Positions 36,301 to 44,718 of a DNA stretch of 64,000 bases are shown here, one piece after another. Where the stretch lies: positions 1 to 64,000 of the forward strand of contig JAEUWI010000012.1 of NCBI GenBank assembly GCA_016791475.1, given 5' to 3'. The DNA comes from Candidatus Hydrogenedentota bacterium (GTDB lineage Bacteria > Hydrogenedentota > Hydrogenedentia > Hydrogenedentales > JAEUWI01). Within the stretch, counting starts at the first letter, position 1, and the number at the start of each line of letters is the position of its first letter. The notes under the pieces are model-generated. The model did no database searches. It saw only the letters and a program-made list of their open reading frames with translations, and was not told the DNA's origin. The position numbers and the translations under genes are program-made.

Positions 36301-37479
36301 GCCTCCCGCTTCGCGCCAACATTGCGTGTGCATCGGCTGGGTTTAAACAATCGCGCGGACACCGTGGAGACATTGGGCGCGCACGACTTGTTGATTTGCA
36401 GCTACGGCCTGCTCCAGACGGAAACCGCGCTGTTGAAGAGGATATCCTGGGAGACCATCGTGCTGGATGAAGCCCAGGCAATCAAGAATGCGACCACGAA
36501 GCGGTCCAAAGCGGCGATGGACCTGGAGGGACGTTTCAAGGTTGCGGCCACGGGGACCCCCATCGAGAACCATCTGGGTGAGCTCTGGAACCTTTTTCGC
36601 TTCATCAATCCGGGCTTTCTTGGAACGCAGGAGCAGTTCAACGGCCGCTTTGCGCTGCCCATCGAAAAATACGAGAACCGGGACGCGGGCCGGTACTTGA
36701 AACAGCTTATTCAACCCTTCATTCTGCGCAGGCGCAAAGAGGAAGTGCTGAGCGAGCTGCCGGCGCGGACCGACATTGTGCTCCATGTGGAACTGGGCGA
36801 CGAGGAGCGCGCCTTCTACGAAGCCCTGCGCCGTAACGCGCTGAAGGAACTCAGCGCGCTTGAGGGCGGCGCCAGCAAACACCACGTGCGGATACTGGCC
36901 GAGATCATGCGCCTGCGCCGCGCGTGCTGCAACGCGCGCCTGGTGGACGGGGACAGCAATCTGCCCAGCGCGAAGCTGGAGGTTTTTGAGGCGTTGCTGG
37001 AGGAACTGCTGGAGAGCGGGCATAAGGCGCTGGTGTTCAGCCAGTTTGTGGGGCACCTGGATATTCTGCGCGAACTGCTGGACCGGAAGGGCGTGCGCTA
37101 TCAGTATCTCGACGGGAGCACGCCGGCCCCGGCGCGCAAGAAGGCCGTGGACGCCTTCCAGGGGGGCGAGGGCGAGGTGTTTCTTATCAGCCTGAAAGCG
37201 GGCGGACTCGGCCTGAACCTGACGGCTGCGGACTATGTTATTCACATGGACCCCTGGTGGAATCCGGCGGTGGAGGACCAGGCCTCGGATCGCGCCCACC
37301 GAATTGGTCAGCAGCGGCCCGTGACCGTGTATCGGCTGGTGACCAAGAGCACGATCGAGGATCAGATCACGGACTTGCACCATCGCAAGCGCGATCTGGC
37401 GAACAGTCTGCTGGAGGGGACGGACATGGCCGGGAAGATCTCGTCCGAGGAACTGCTGGAATTGTTGCGGATGGGGTGA
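33346..37479 (+). CDS. SNF2-family DEAD-like ATPase with a large novel N-terminus
   Basis: A 1377-aa protein. The C-terminal third (about 915-1377) is a full SNF2/Rad54-type motor: Walker A in DDMGLGKT (946-953), VLDEAQAIKN (motif II near 1041), ATGTPIENHLGELWNLFRF, FSQFVGHLDILRELL, and LKAGGLGLNLTAADYVIHMDPWWNPAVEDQASDRAHRIGQ (motifs V-VI). The preceding 900 residues have no obvious SWIM zinc finger or known domain; parts look helical early and beta-rich later (about 580-850). Bacterial SNF2 proteins remodel RNA polymerase or DNA complexes, and some work in anti-phage systems. The start is GTG 33346 with a weak site. A PIN toxin pair follows about 110 bp downstream. Confidence 0.88.
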   Translation: MSGFVPDEKRMRALEKLSAFELEVMEVLCLCYRAVSDSDLLSLLKARLVNGENGKLVTAAGLLQTLERLKSRTLVVMKGKHWMSARDITEVVTRRMVLTDRFAAALPSVRNEVAPSARWGYSSTYVSDDELAGLIRIALYDRDFKRLDNLLNVYFERPVHNRTSLTPISRIINSPFDAEWFSSYPTEKQALWLNWLIQDLSNACERSESALKYAEVLASSLPRDERIDLEYVVCDSLFLQGRLSEVQARSANNGLPGELLIARCELATGEIASAISRYESTLQAVKQGSRKRKPTFGTNDWVYFIIALIAGGEEHWPRAAELADWGARDKNAMYQEVCAGLLKLIRIQSGQIAGGPSAMWYSARWSFEQSSAMKVVSLLVDYWSGLGESMQKDHAAIAKLSSAAGSQGCFWIEHELAELLQRMGVKVRRLGKLDTVPLVEHFRSSEPWERTLKALANISRGDVAAKVEDSTRLVWMLHFQGGHCMVEPLEQKRSPKGTWSKGRVASLQRLRENGQSLEYLTAHDRLVCAHIKTELDGGYWNRHRTSYFLGYGALPALAGHPNVFLSDTGANVEVATASPSLEVSSTKQGFVLKVTPVVPEGTLVHVEREGDLRVVVYEFTPELARVAEMLGKGLAVPARAKDRVLQAVRSVASVLTVHSDLGVGDESIPRVEADVTPVLQLLPAGDGLLVQLRVRPLPGGPAFAPAVGGDVVIADVNGTKLQTARDMKQESARADALVASCKSLVSSDFGICEWRLETPEEALEFLSELEAVVTEVRVEWPKGQKFALQGTVGAGQFRAKINAGHNWFELSGEIKVNDELVLDMQRVLELTAGTRSRFVPLGDGQFLALTQAFKRKLDELRGVGEASDGGLRMHALAAPLMDGFIEQAAALKANKHWKEQITRMREARDLEPEIPSTLRAILREYQVAGFQWLARLAEWGVGACLADDMGLGKTVQLLAVMLRRAPGGPQLVIAPTSVCANWEEEASRFAPTLRVHRLGLNNRADTVETLGAHDLLICSYGLLQTETALLKRISWETIVLDEAQAIKNATTKRSKAAMDLEGRFKVAATGTPIENHLGELWNLFRFINPGFLGTQEQFNGRFALPIEKYENRDAGRYLKQLIQPFILRRRKEEVLSELPARTDIVLHVELGDEERAFYEALRRNALKELSALEGGASKHHVRILAEIMRLRRACCNARLVDGDSNLPSAKLEVFEALLEELLESGHKALVFSQFVGHLDILRELLDRKGVRYQYLDGSTPAPARKKAVDAFQGGEGEVFLISLKAGGLGLNLTAADYVIHMDPWWNPAVEDQASDRAHRIGQQRPVTVYRLVTKSTIEDQITDLHHRKRDLANSLLEGTDMAGKISSEELLELLRMG

Positions 37480-37592
37480 GGGGGGCGGGTGGCGGTACAA
37501 CTCATTACGAACTTGGTATGTCTATTTTGCATGTCTTCTACAAAGATTCGTGGTAGACTGAAGACGTACAAATTCAGCGCATGGGATTCAAT

Positions 37593-38066
37593 ATGCGGGA
37601 AAGTGTCTACGTTGAAACATCGGTAGTTTCCTATTTGACGGCCCGATCCGCCAGCGATCCGCAAGTGGCTGTGCTGCAATCGATGACCATGGCGTGGTGG
37701 CGACGGCGCGATCAATTTGACGTTTTTACATCTCCCGTCGTTTTGCGCGAAGCAGGGCGAGGTGACCCGGAACAGGCTGTTCGCCGGCTCGACGCACTGA
37801 AGACCCTTAGGGTTTTGGAGTTGACCTTGGACGTCGCAACGGTCGCGGAACGTTTGATGCAAGCGGGGGCGTTGCCGCGCAAGGCCGAGGATGATGCGTT
37901 TCATGTGGCGACCGCCGCCGTGAACGGTATGGATTACTTGTTGACTTGGAACTGTAAGCATATTGACAATGCACAACTGAAGCCCGTCATGCGCAGGGTA
38001 TGTTCCGAATCCGGCTTCAATTGTCCCGAGATATGCACACCTCGGGAACTCATGGGAATTGCCTGA
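37593..38066 (+). CDS. PIN-domain toxin (VapC-like)
   Basis: A 157-aa PIN-fold ribonuclease. The fold's acidic residues are visible: YVETSVVSYL with Glu in place of the usual first Asp, the Glu of LREAG, the Asp pair in KAEDDAFHVATAA, and a downstream NCKHI. This fits a VapC-like subgroup that begins YIET. Such toxins cleave tRNA or rRNA. Its stop is 1 bp before the next small gene, so the toxin comes first, the reverse of usual vapBC order. ATG 37593 is favoured; ATG 37581 is 4 codons upstream. The flanking repeats and SNF2 gene do not indicate mobility. Confidence 0.8.
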   Translation: MRESVYVETSVVSYLTARSASDPQVAVLQSMTMAWWRRRDQFDVFTSPVVLREAGRGDPEQAVRRLDALKTLRVLELTLDVATVAERLMQAGALPRKAEDDAFHVATAAVNGMDYLLTWNCKHIDNAQLKPVMRRVCSESGFNCPEICTPRELMGIA

Positions 38067-38067
38067 C

Positions 38068-38265
38068 ATGGAAGATGAGGTATCGAAAGAGCTTTGGCAG
38101 GTCAAAGAGGAAATCGCCGCCGAGCACAACCATGACATTAAGGCGCTCTTCGCGTTTTTTAAGTCAGCCGAGTTGGCGTACCAGACCGATCCCGCCACCT
38201 TCGCACGGTACGTGGTGCGGGAGGGGGGCGTGAATCCGTTTCCCAGCAAGGATCCGGGGGCGTAG
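38068..38265 (+). CDS. Small PIN-partner protein, candidate antitoxin
   Basis: A 65-aa acidic helical protein, starting 1 bp after the toxin stop. Residues 5-40 (SKELWQVKEEIAAEHNHDIKAL) resemble the small proteins that often follow this PIN subtype in other genomes, with a pattern of W-x-x-K-E-E-I-A-x-E. The C-terminus ends NPFPSKDPGA. No DNA-binding fold is evident. Antitoxin role is inferred from position and size. ATG 38068 is chosen; a TTG at 38059 overlaps the toxin gene. Confidence 0.6.
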   Translation: MEDEVSKELWQVKEEIAAEHNHDIKALFAFFKSAELAYQTDPATFARYVVREGGVNPFPSKDPGA

Positions 38266-38431
38266 CAACGCAGAACCCGGATTCTCGCTGGGCGGGAAAC
38301 ACTGAGCACGTGGCGGGAGCGCCCTCCGGCAAAGCTCGGTTTGGCCTGTCGTGTTAACGGAAAATGGCCCGATATCAATTGCCAGCCGTGACAAATTCGG
38401 GAATGGTTCTTGGATCGGATAGTGCAGCGGG

Positions 38432-39343
38432 TCAACTTGGCACGGGCGCCTCGTACAACTTCCGCATCTCGGTGTCGTACACCTGATTCAGGCCCACGGC
38501 CTTTTCCGTGCGGCGGCGCGTGGCTTCTTCGTTGGTGGCCAGGTACTCAACGACTTCATTGGGTTCGGCTATCCAGACGTCGTCGCTGCCGACTTCCTTG
38601 ACCGCCTCGAAGCGCGCTCGAAGTTCTTCGGCGGTACAGTCTTTCGCCGCATGGATAGGCTTGCCCGGCATGGGGCAGTGGCAGTAGTCCACCACCCAGC
38701 CCTGGGTGGCGCGGGCCTGGTGGAGGCGCTTGTAAGGGTCGAAGAGGGAGTAGAAGGGGCCGGGGTAGGCCGTGTGCAGGGGGCAGCGGCCAAGCCACAG
38801 CAGGTCGGTGTCGAAGGTATTCACCCAATCGTAGATCGTAAGGATGGCCTTGTAGCCAGCCTCGTCTGCGACGGCGATTGCCGGGGGGTGACCGGGATTG
38901 CTTCCGGGCACGGTGAAGATGGGGATCTCGCAGCCCAGTGCGTCCGCGAGCACTTTGCGCGCCTCGGTCACTTCCACTGCGGCGTTCTCATGGGTCACGC
39001 CTACGTGGGTCATGGAGTGGCAGGAGGCTCCCCAACCTTCCGCGATGAGGTCTTTCATCTGTTTGGGGCTCAGGATCATCATGTCGTGGTAACTGCTGCC
39101 GGGCACGTTGCGCTTCACGCCCAGCTGTGAGGAAACGAGGGCGACATGGCCGGGGTAGCCGAACTCGCGGTGGATGGGTACGGCGTATTTCAGGAGGTCC
39201 TCGCAGCCTTCATCGTAGGTGATGGAGTAGACCCATTTTTTGCCGTCTTTCCAGGGGCCGGGGGTGTCGGCGGCTCCGGCGGGGCTTGCGGCGGCGAGAC
39301 CGGCGGCGGCGCCGGTGAGGGAGAGGAAACTACGACGATCCAT
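38432..39343 (-). CDS. Exported polysaccharide-deacetylase-like protein
   Basis: A 303-aa NodB-fold protein with a signal peptide (1-24, RRSFLSLTGAAAG, Tat-like). The catalytic region reads YSITYDEGCED, where polysaccharide deacetylases have TFDDG, and HSMTHVGVTH gives the HxxxH metal site. This altered YDEG suggests a divergent deacetylase or a related metal hydrolase. Around residue 230 it has VVDYCHCPMPG. AAGGAG is 8 bp before the ATG. An ATGGGGTCTT repeat array sits directly upstream, and the isochorismatase-like gene lies beyond it on the same strand. Confidence 0.8.
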   Translation of the reverse strand: MDRRSFLSLTGAAAGLAAASPAGAADTPGPWKDGKKWVYSITYDEGCEDLLKYAVPIHREFGYPGHVALVSSQLGVKRNVPGSSYHDMMILSPKQMKDLIAEGWGASCHSMTHVGVTHENAAVEVTEARKVLADALGCEIPIFTVPGSNPGHPPAIAVADEAGYKAILTIYDWVNTFDTDLLWLGRCPLHTAYPGPFYSLFDPYKRLHQARATQGWVVDYCHCPMPGKPIHAAKDCTAEELRARFEAVKEVGSDDVWIAEPNEVVEYLATNEEATRRRTEKAVGLNQVYDTEMRKLYEAPVPS

Positions 39344-39372
39344 GCTGGGGCTCCTTGGGCGCTTTCGCGCCG

Positions 39373-39440
39373 ATGGGTCTTGTGGGTCTTATGGGGTCTT
39401 ATGGGGTCTTATGGGGTCTTATGGGGTCTTATGGGGTCTT
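39373..39440. repeat. 9/10-bp tandem repeat array
   Basis: Units ATGGGTCTT, GTGGGTCTT and then five ATGGGGTCTT (39391-39440). These are close to GGGTCTTAT in the array at 1-45, with one extra G in the later units. It lies just past the stop of the isochorismatase-like gene and before the deacetylase-like gene, both on the minus strand. Confidence 0.93.
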
Positions 39441-39459
39441 TGCGACCCGGCGGACCCAT

Positions 39460-40554
39460 TTACTTGTTTGCAGGGGCTTCTAGCGGCTTGATCCAGGATA
39501 CTTGCGTGATGAGTTGATTGAGTGAAGCGAAGGAGATCGCCGCGTTGGTCGCGTAGGCGGGGGAGCTGTTGGCCGGGAAGGTGGCCATGGTTGCGTCGCC
39601 CACGAGAAAGACATTGAAGTCCTTTGAGAAGTTTTCATAGCCGCAGGTGGTGCTCTTGTAGCACATGTCGGTGGCGTAACCGGTCAACAGGATGTGACGA
39701 ATGCCGTGCTCCTTGAGAAAGTCTCGGATCTTGTCGTAGCCGTCGGCGTCGTAGTGCACCACGTCGTTGGGGGCGACGTCGATGGTGTCCACGACGGGCA
39801 CGGGGAGTTCCCAGAAGCCGGGACCGTTGTAATGATCGGATGCGTCGAGGCCGGGGAATTGCTGGAAGTAGGCGGCGACTTCACTTTTCTCGGGGAGGGT
39901 TATTTTTTCGGGCAGGCTGCCCGCGTTATAGTTGAAGCCGTTGAGGACCTCGGCGAGTTCCTTCTTGCCTTCGGTTCGCTCCGCGTCGGTGGGTATTTTT
40001 CGGATGGTGCGGTAGATTTTTTCCAGGGGTGTGCGCTCTTCACCGCGCTGGCTGTAGACCACCATACCCACCTGTTCGCGCAGTGACTTCAAGAAGGGGT
40101 TCAATACTTCTTTGATGTGGAGGTGGGAGATGTGGTTTTTTGTGGGCGTGCAGAAATCGGCAACGCCCGCGGGCTGGGGGGTGCGCCAGCCCTGCTGATC
40201 GTCAATGGCCCAGGGATGGACTACGATGATGGCCGTTTCGCTCGCCTTGAGGCGATTGGGCATCTCGATGATGCCCCTGGCATTGTAGGAGAATCGCCAG
40301 GCGCGTACGTCGAGATCGCCATCCGCATCGTTTACGAGGATGGGCGCTTCATAACGTGTTTCTTCGATGACCGGCTGAACATACTGGGGGAAGTCGCCGA
40401 GAATGGGCGCCGGGTTTTCCAGTTTGGTGAGGGTGTTGTGGTAGGTTGTGTGGTGCGGGCTTCCGTCGATCGCAAGGCCTTTTTCTTCCGCGACGACCGA
40501 TGACGCGGCTACGGCGATCAGCGCGATCATCCGAAAGCTGACGAGTATTCTCAT
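39460..40554 (-). CDS. Exported isochorismatase-like cysteine hydrolase
   Basis: A 364-aa secreted protein with a signal peptide (1-22). The isochorismatase fold is seen in TAIIVVHPWAIDDQQ (first Asp), the NDVVHYDADGYDK strand and the nucleophile Cys in LLTGYATDMCYKSTTCG, followed by VFLVGDATMATFP. It is longer than the usual 200 aa because of an N-terminal extension (25-110) and an insert (175-235). AGGAG precedes the ATG. Substrate unknown: family members hydrolyse amides, ureas or nicotinamide. It is separated from the PVC heme gene upstream by 44 bp. Confidence 0.8.
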   Translation of the reverse strand: MRILVSFRMIALIAVAASSVVAEEKGLAIDGSPHHTTYHNTLTKLENPAPILGDFPQYVQPVIEETRYEAPILVNDADGDLDVRAWRFSYNARGIIEMPNRLKASETAIIVVHPWAIDDQQGWRTPQPAGVADFCTPTKNHISHLHIKEVLNPFLKSLREQVGMVVYSQRGEERTPLEKIYRTIRKIPTDAERTEGKKELAEVLNGFNYNAGSLPEKITLPEKSEVAAYFQQFPGLDASDHYNGPGFWELPVPVVDTIDVAPNDVVHYDADGYDKIRDFLKEHGIRHILLTGYATDMCYKSTTCGYENFSKDFNVFLVGDATMATFPANSSPAYATNAAISFASLNQLITQVSWIKPLEAPANK

Positions 40555-40598
40555 GGGACTATGCTCCTGCGTTTCGATTCATTTTGTTGATCCGAGGG

Positions 40599-43500
40599 TC
40601 AGTGCTTCGCCGGTACTTCTTTCAGCTGGAGGTAGGCGAACAAGTCGCGGACATCGTCGGGTGAGAGGGGTGTGAGGACGCCTTCGGGCATCAAAGACAG
40701 CCCGGCCTCTTCAATGGTCTCGATATCGCCCATGGCAATGGTGGTCTTGACGCTGTTCGCGTTCAGAAGGGTCACACTGCCGGGGCTTCGCTCGGATATG
40801 AGCCCGTTGTAGAAGCCGCCGTCTTTCGTTTCCACGGCGAATTGGACATACTCTTTGCGGACCACCATGTTGGGATTGACCATGCTGCCCAGCATGTACT
40901 CCGTGTCCATGCGGTTGGCCTGGGTGAGCTCGGGTCCCACGGCATTGCCTTCGCCGAAGAGCATGTGGCACTGGGCACAGTTCGCGGTGAAGACCTCCTT
41001 GCCCTTGACAGGATCGCCCGGCTTCGCGCGCAGGTCGTTGTTGAGGCGGCGCATCTCGGCCAGGAGGAATTCGGGCGTGCCCCCGCTGACGTTGCCCCAG
41101 TGCTTCTTTACCAGCGCATCAAGTTCTTCGCTCTTATGCTGGGCCACGCGGCGGAGTTCGGAAACCGGGACCTCTTCTGCCTTCAGCGAGCCACTGTCCA
41201 CGAGAAGGAGGAAATCCCGCGTCCAGGCCGCCCGGCTCAGGAGCACCTGCCGCGCGACGGGCTGGAGTTCGGCGGGCAGGGTTGCGTAGCCCGATGTGAG
41301 GGTCGCGCCAATACCTGGATCGTCGAAGCGCCGCAGGGTATCCAGCGCCGAGCCGCGAAGGGCCTGCGATGGATCGGTCATGACAATGTCGAGCAGTTCG
41401 GGAACAATGCTGCTGCCCGCGGCGCGGGACACGGTATCCAAGAGACGCTGGCGGTCGACTTCCGGTGCGGCGGCGTCACGCACGATGCGTGATGCGGCTT
41501 CGAGTGCGGCCGGGTCCTGGAGCTGGGTGGCGAGGGCCAGGCGAACGGACACTTCCGGCGCCTCTTTCCACAGCGCCAGGAGCTTTTCCGCGAGTGAAGA
41601 GGCCAGGGGCGGGGCGGACTTCCCTGAAGTGTTCTCGGACTTCGTTTCGGAGAATTCGTCGTAGATTCCAGCCGCTTTGGTGCTCGCGCGGCCCTCGCGA
41701 TCGGCGAGGCCAAGTTCCACGGCCTCAAGCAGGGCGTTCATCTGGTCGGGGGTGTGCGCGGCCTCCAGCGCGGCGGCGCAGTCGTAATCCCGCATGTCTG
41801 TACCGTCGGCCACATAGCGGCGAATCAATCGCGGCAAGATGAAATCATCGGTGAGGGATCCGCGCGTTGCCAGAAGGTCGTCCAGGTGTTTTCCTGTTTC
41901 GGCGGTGTGGCGTTCGATGGCCCACCAGGTCAGGAGCGGGATAAAGAGGTCTTTCGTCTCCTGACTGTTTTTCAGAATACCGGAAACGATGCCGAGGGCC
42001 GCATCGGGAGAAACGCGCTGTGCGGTGGCGGCGAGCTGGGCCTGCACCCGAACATCCTTCTCCGTGGTGGCGAGGGTGGCGAGGGCCTCTCCTGCTTCGC
42101 GGGATGGCGCGCCGTGATCCGCCAGCAGGCGCACAGCCCAGAGGCGAAAGGCGTGGTCCTCGTGGTCGAGCAAATCAACCAGGCCCTTTTCATCAAGCTG
42201 GCCGCTGGCGTAGAGGGCCCAGAGTGCTTCGAGGGAGAGTTCCCGATTCTCCTTTTGCCATACTTTCTCCGTGATTGCCGGTTCCACGTCTTTTGTGTCG
42301 CGTGTGGAGAGCAACACGCGCGCGCGGCGCGCGAACCAGGCGTTCTTGTGGTCAAGGAGAGCGACGAGGGCGGCATTATCCAGCTCCCGCAGGTCAAAGG
42401 CGGGCTCCACGGCCAACCCTTTTGGCGCAATGCGATAAACGCGGCCATTGGTCTTGTCCCAGGACGCGTCCGGATCGGGGTGGGCCATGCGCGAATCGTT
42501 CCAGTCGCAGACATAGAGCGCGCCATCGGGACCGGTGGTCAGGTCGCTGGGTGCGAACCAAGTGTCGTTGCTCTCCAGCACGATGCCGCCGTGTCGTGAT
42601 TCAAAAGTGGCGCCGAGGGGCTTGACGGTATTCCAGGTCACGTTGTGGGAGAGTAAATTGTTGGTGACGTAGCTTCCCGCGATGGGCGGGCCAAAGGCGC
42701 CGCCGCGGTACATGTGCCCGCCGTCCACCACGTGTCCGCCTACGGGGTCGAGTTGGGTCACGTGCTCGAAATAGCCGTAAGTAAAGGGATTGTGGAGGTC
42801 GCCGTGCTTGCCGAAGCTCTTCCAGTAGTAGGCGCCCTGCATGCCGTGGACCATGATGTAGGGGCCAAAATTGGTGCTGGCGAGGGCCTGACCTTCCGCG
42901 TCGAAGTCGAGGCCCCACATGTTGCCGCCGCCCTCGCAGAAGAGTTCGAAGGCCTTGGTGCGCGGGTGGTATCGCCAGATGCCCTGCTGGAATTCGATGC
43001 CGCGAATGTTGGCGGTCACGGTGCTGCCCTGAAGGCCGTAGAGCCAGCCGTCCGGGCCCCACGTGAGGGAATTGGCCACGGAGTGAGCGTCCTCCATGCC
43101 GAAGCCGGTCAGGCACACTTCCGGGTCGCTATCGGGCACGTCGTCCCGATCTTTGTCGGGATAAAAAAGCAGGTACGGCGTCTGGATGACGAAAACGCCG
43201 TCATAGCCGAAAGCCACACTGGAGGCCAGATTCAGGCCCTCGATAAAGTCCTTCGAAGTTTCGGCGACGCCGTCGAGGTCTTCGTCGATGAGAATGGTGA
43301 CCTTGTCGCCGCCCTTCGGGCCTTTCGGCGGGGCCTCGGGCATGCGGTCGTATTTTGTGCGTGAATAGCGGTCGACCGAAACCCGCTTGAGCCCCTCGGG
43401 GTTGGGGTATTGGAGGTACTGCACCACCCACATGCGGCCCCGGTCGTCAAATTCGATGGCGACAGGCTGGCGCACCATGGGCTCGCTGGCGTAGAGGGCG

Positions 43501-43655
43501 ACCTGGACGTCCTCGGGAACGGTCATTTTTGCGGCGGCCTCTTCGGGGCCATAGCCCTGAGCGGCGGCACCACGGGCCAGCGCGATAGCAGCGAGGAGAC
43601 AGCTTGTGGACAAGGCGGGGGAGAATCGGGAAACAGCGCGGGCGAAATCCAACAT
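40599..43655 (-). CDS. PVC-type heme-binding CxxCH / HEAT-repeat protein
   Basis: A 1018-aa secreted protein. It combines an N-terminal dehydrogenase-like beta-propeller (about 40-440; WVVQYLQYPNPEG, GPDGWLYGLQGSTV, LTTGPDGALYVCDWND), helical HEAT-like repeats (about 440-850), and a C-terminal cytochrome domain with heme site CAQCH (893-897) and GPELTQANR. This architecture matches the PVC-type membrane-bound dehydrogenase and heme-binding families common in planctomycetes and Verrucomicrobia. It probably oxidises a sugar or polyol and passes electrons to the heme. ATG 43655 is preferred, with AAAAAGGA upstream; ATGs at 43667 and 43682 are also in frame. Confidence 0.9.
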   Translation of the reverse strand: MLDFARAVSRFSPALSTSCLLAAIALARGAAAQGYGPEEAAAKMTVPEDVQVALYASEPMVRQPVAIEFDDRGRMWVVQYLQYPNPEGLKRVSVDRYSRTKYDRMPEAPPKGPKGGDKVTILIDEDLDGVAETSKDFIEGLNLASSVAFGYDGVFVIQTPYLLFYPDKDRDDVPDSDPEVCLTGFGMEDAHSVANSLTWGPDGWLYGLQGSTVTANIRGIEFQQGIWRYHPRTKAFELFCEGGGNMWGLDFDAEGQALASTNFGPYIMVHGMQGAYYWKSFGKHGDLHNPFTYGYFEHVTQLDPVGGHVVDGGHMYRGGAFGPPIAGSYVTNNLLSHNVTWNTVKPLGATFESRHGGIVLESNDTWFAPSDLTTGPDGALYVCDWNDSRMAHPDPDASWDKTNGRVYRIAPKGLAVEPAFDLRELDNAALVALLDHKNAWFARRARVLLSTRDTKDVEPAITEKVWQKENRELSLEALWALYASGQLDEKGLVDLLDHEDHAFRLWAVRLLADHGAPSREAGEALATLATTEKDVRVQAQLAATAQRVSPDAALGIVSGILKNSQETKDLFIPLLTWWAIERHTAETGKHLDDLLATRGSLTDDFILPRLIRRYVADGTDMRDYDCAAALEAAHTPDQMNALLEAVELGLADREGRASTKAAGIYDEFSETKSENTSGKSAPPLASSLAEKLLALWKEAPEVSVRLALATQLQDPAALEAASRIVRDAAAPEVDRQRLLDTVSRAAGSSIVPELLDIVMTDPSQALRGSALDTLRRFDDPGIGATLTSGYATLPAELQPVARQVLLSRAAWTRDFLLLVDSGSLKAEEVPVSELRRVAQHKSEELDALVKKHWGNVSGGTPEFLLAEMRRLNNDLRAKPGDPVKGKEVFTANCAQCHMLFGEGNAVGPELTQANRMDTEYMLGSMVNPNMVVRKEYVQFAVETKDGGFYNGLISERSPGSVTLLNANSVKTTIAMGDIETIEEAGLSLMPEGVLTPLSPDDVRDLFAYLQLKEVPAKH

Positions 43656-43947
43656 CAGTAAGCACATCCTTTTTGGAATCATGGTGTTCTGCAACAGCCC
43701 CGACGGCTTGGAGGGTGGCGGAGACGATGCCTGACGCGTGCCAAACCTGCCGCGCCAGTGTAGCGACCGGCCCAGGCGTTTGCAAACCGGAAATTTGTCT
43801 GTTGGGGCGGGGCGCGCACTTATGCAATACTGGAGCGGCATGGGCCCGCCGCACGTGTAGAGCGCGGCCGGGGTTCCGGGTACTTGTGGTAGTCTGCGGG
43901 CTGGTCCGGGGCATTATGCGGGCCGGGCCCCGGGAGGGATTGGGACC

Positions 43948-44553
43948 GTGATTTCCGTAGAATGTCCGGCGTGTCGGCAGGGTTTGAACATACCCGACGA
44001 ATTTGCGGGCCAGTCGGGGCGATGCAATTATTGCGGTAGCATCGTCGTGGTGCCGATTGCGTCTGGTGCGTCCCCATCGACCGCCCTGGCCGATTTGCCC
44101 TTCACGACGCCGAGACGGCCGGCCCGGCCCGGTGCGGGTATGCTCGCGAACGAGGCGGAGCACGGGGGTGGGGCGGGGGCTAGTTTTGGACGCATTGTGC
44201 TGTTCTCGTTTCTCGCGCTGCTTCTGACGGCCTGCCTTCTTCCCGCGCTGGTGATAGGTTTCAGTGCCAGGACGGGTCCGGAAGAGACCTATCGGCCCCG
44301 GAGTGTACCCGTGGCGCGGGGCACAGCGGGCGCCCCGATTGCTCCGCTTCCGGCGGCGGCACCGACGCCCGCCGCGCCCCCCGACGAGGTGAAAGCGCCG
44401 CCCGAGGATGAAAAGCGGATCGTGGTCGTGGGGCCGAACGGGGGGGCCTACCACAAGACGGGGTGCCGCCTGGCGGGTAATGGCGCACAGGCCACGACCC
44501 TGGGCAAAGCACGCGAGCGCGGCATGGTTCCCTGCCCCACCTGCGGCGGTTGA
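43948..44553 (+). CDS. Zinc-ribbon single-pass membrane protein
   Basis: A 201-aa protein. The N-terminus is a zinc ribbon: CPACRQGLNIPDEFAGQSG and CNYCGS. One membrane helix lies at about 88-108, then a Pro/Ala linker. The C-terminus has a second Cys/His group, YHKTGCRLAGN and MVPCPTCGG, similar to the small domain found at the ends of nuclease-type proteins (H-x-x-GC...PC-x-x-C). A cytosolic ribbon and an outer Cys domain in one protein is unusual. The start is GTG with GGGAGGG upstream. RimK follows on the same strand. Function unknown. Confidence 0.72.
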   Translation: MISVECPACRQGLNIPDEFAGQSGRCNYCGSIVVVPIASGASPSTALADLPFTTPRRPARPGAGMLANEAEHGGGAGASFGRIVLFSFLALLLTACLLPALVIGFSARTGPEETYRPRSVPVARGTAGAPIAPLPAAAPTPAAPPDEVKAPPEDEKRIVVVGPNGGAYHKTGCRLAGNGAQATTLGKARERGMVPCPTCGG

Positions 44554-44718
44554 CTCCGCGGGACGGGACCCACGGGACGGAATATCGCCAATTCGTTTGC
44601 GGAATCGCGGGGAAACATGTACCATTCATCCGCCCCGCCCGGGCCGCGTTCACGGAGGCGTAACGCGGTGCAGTTTCCACTTGGCGGCGGGGCGAAGAAA
44701 CACCGTGAAAGGACAACA

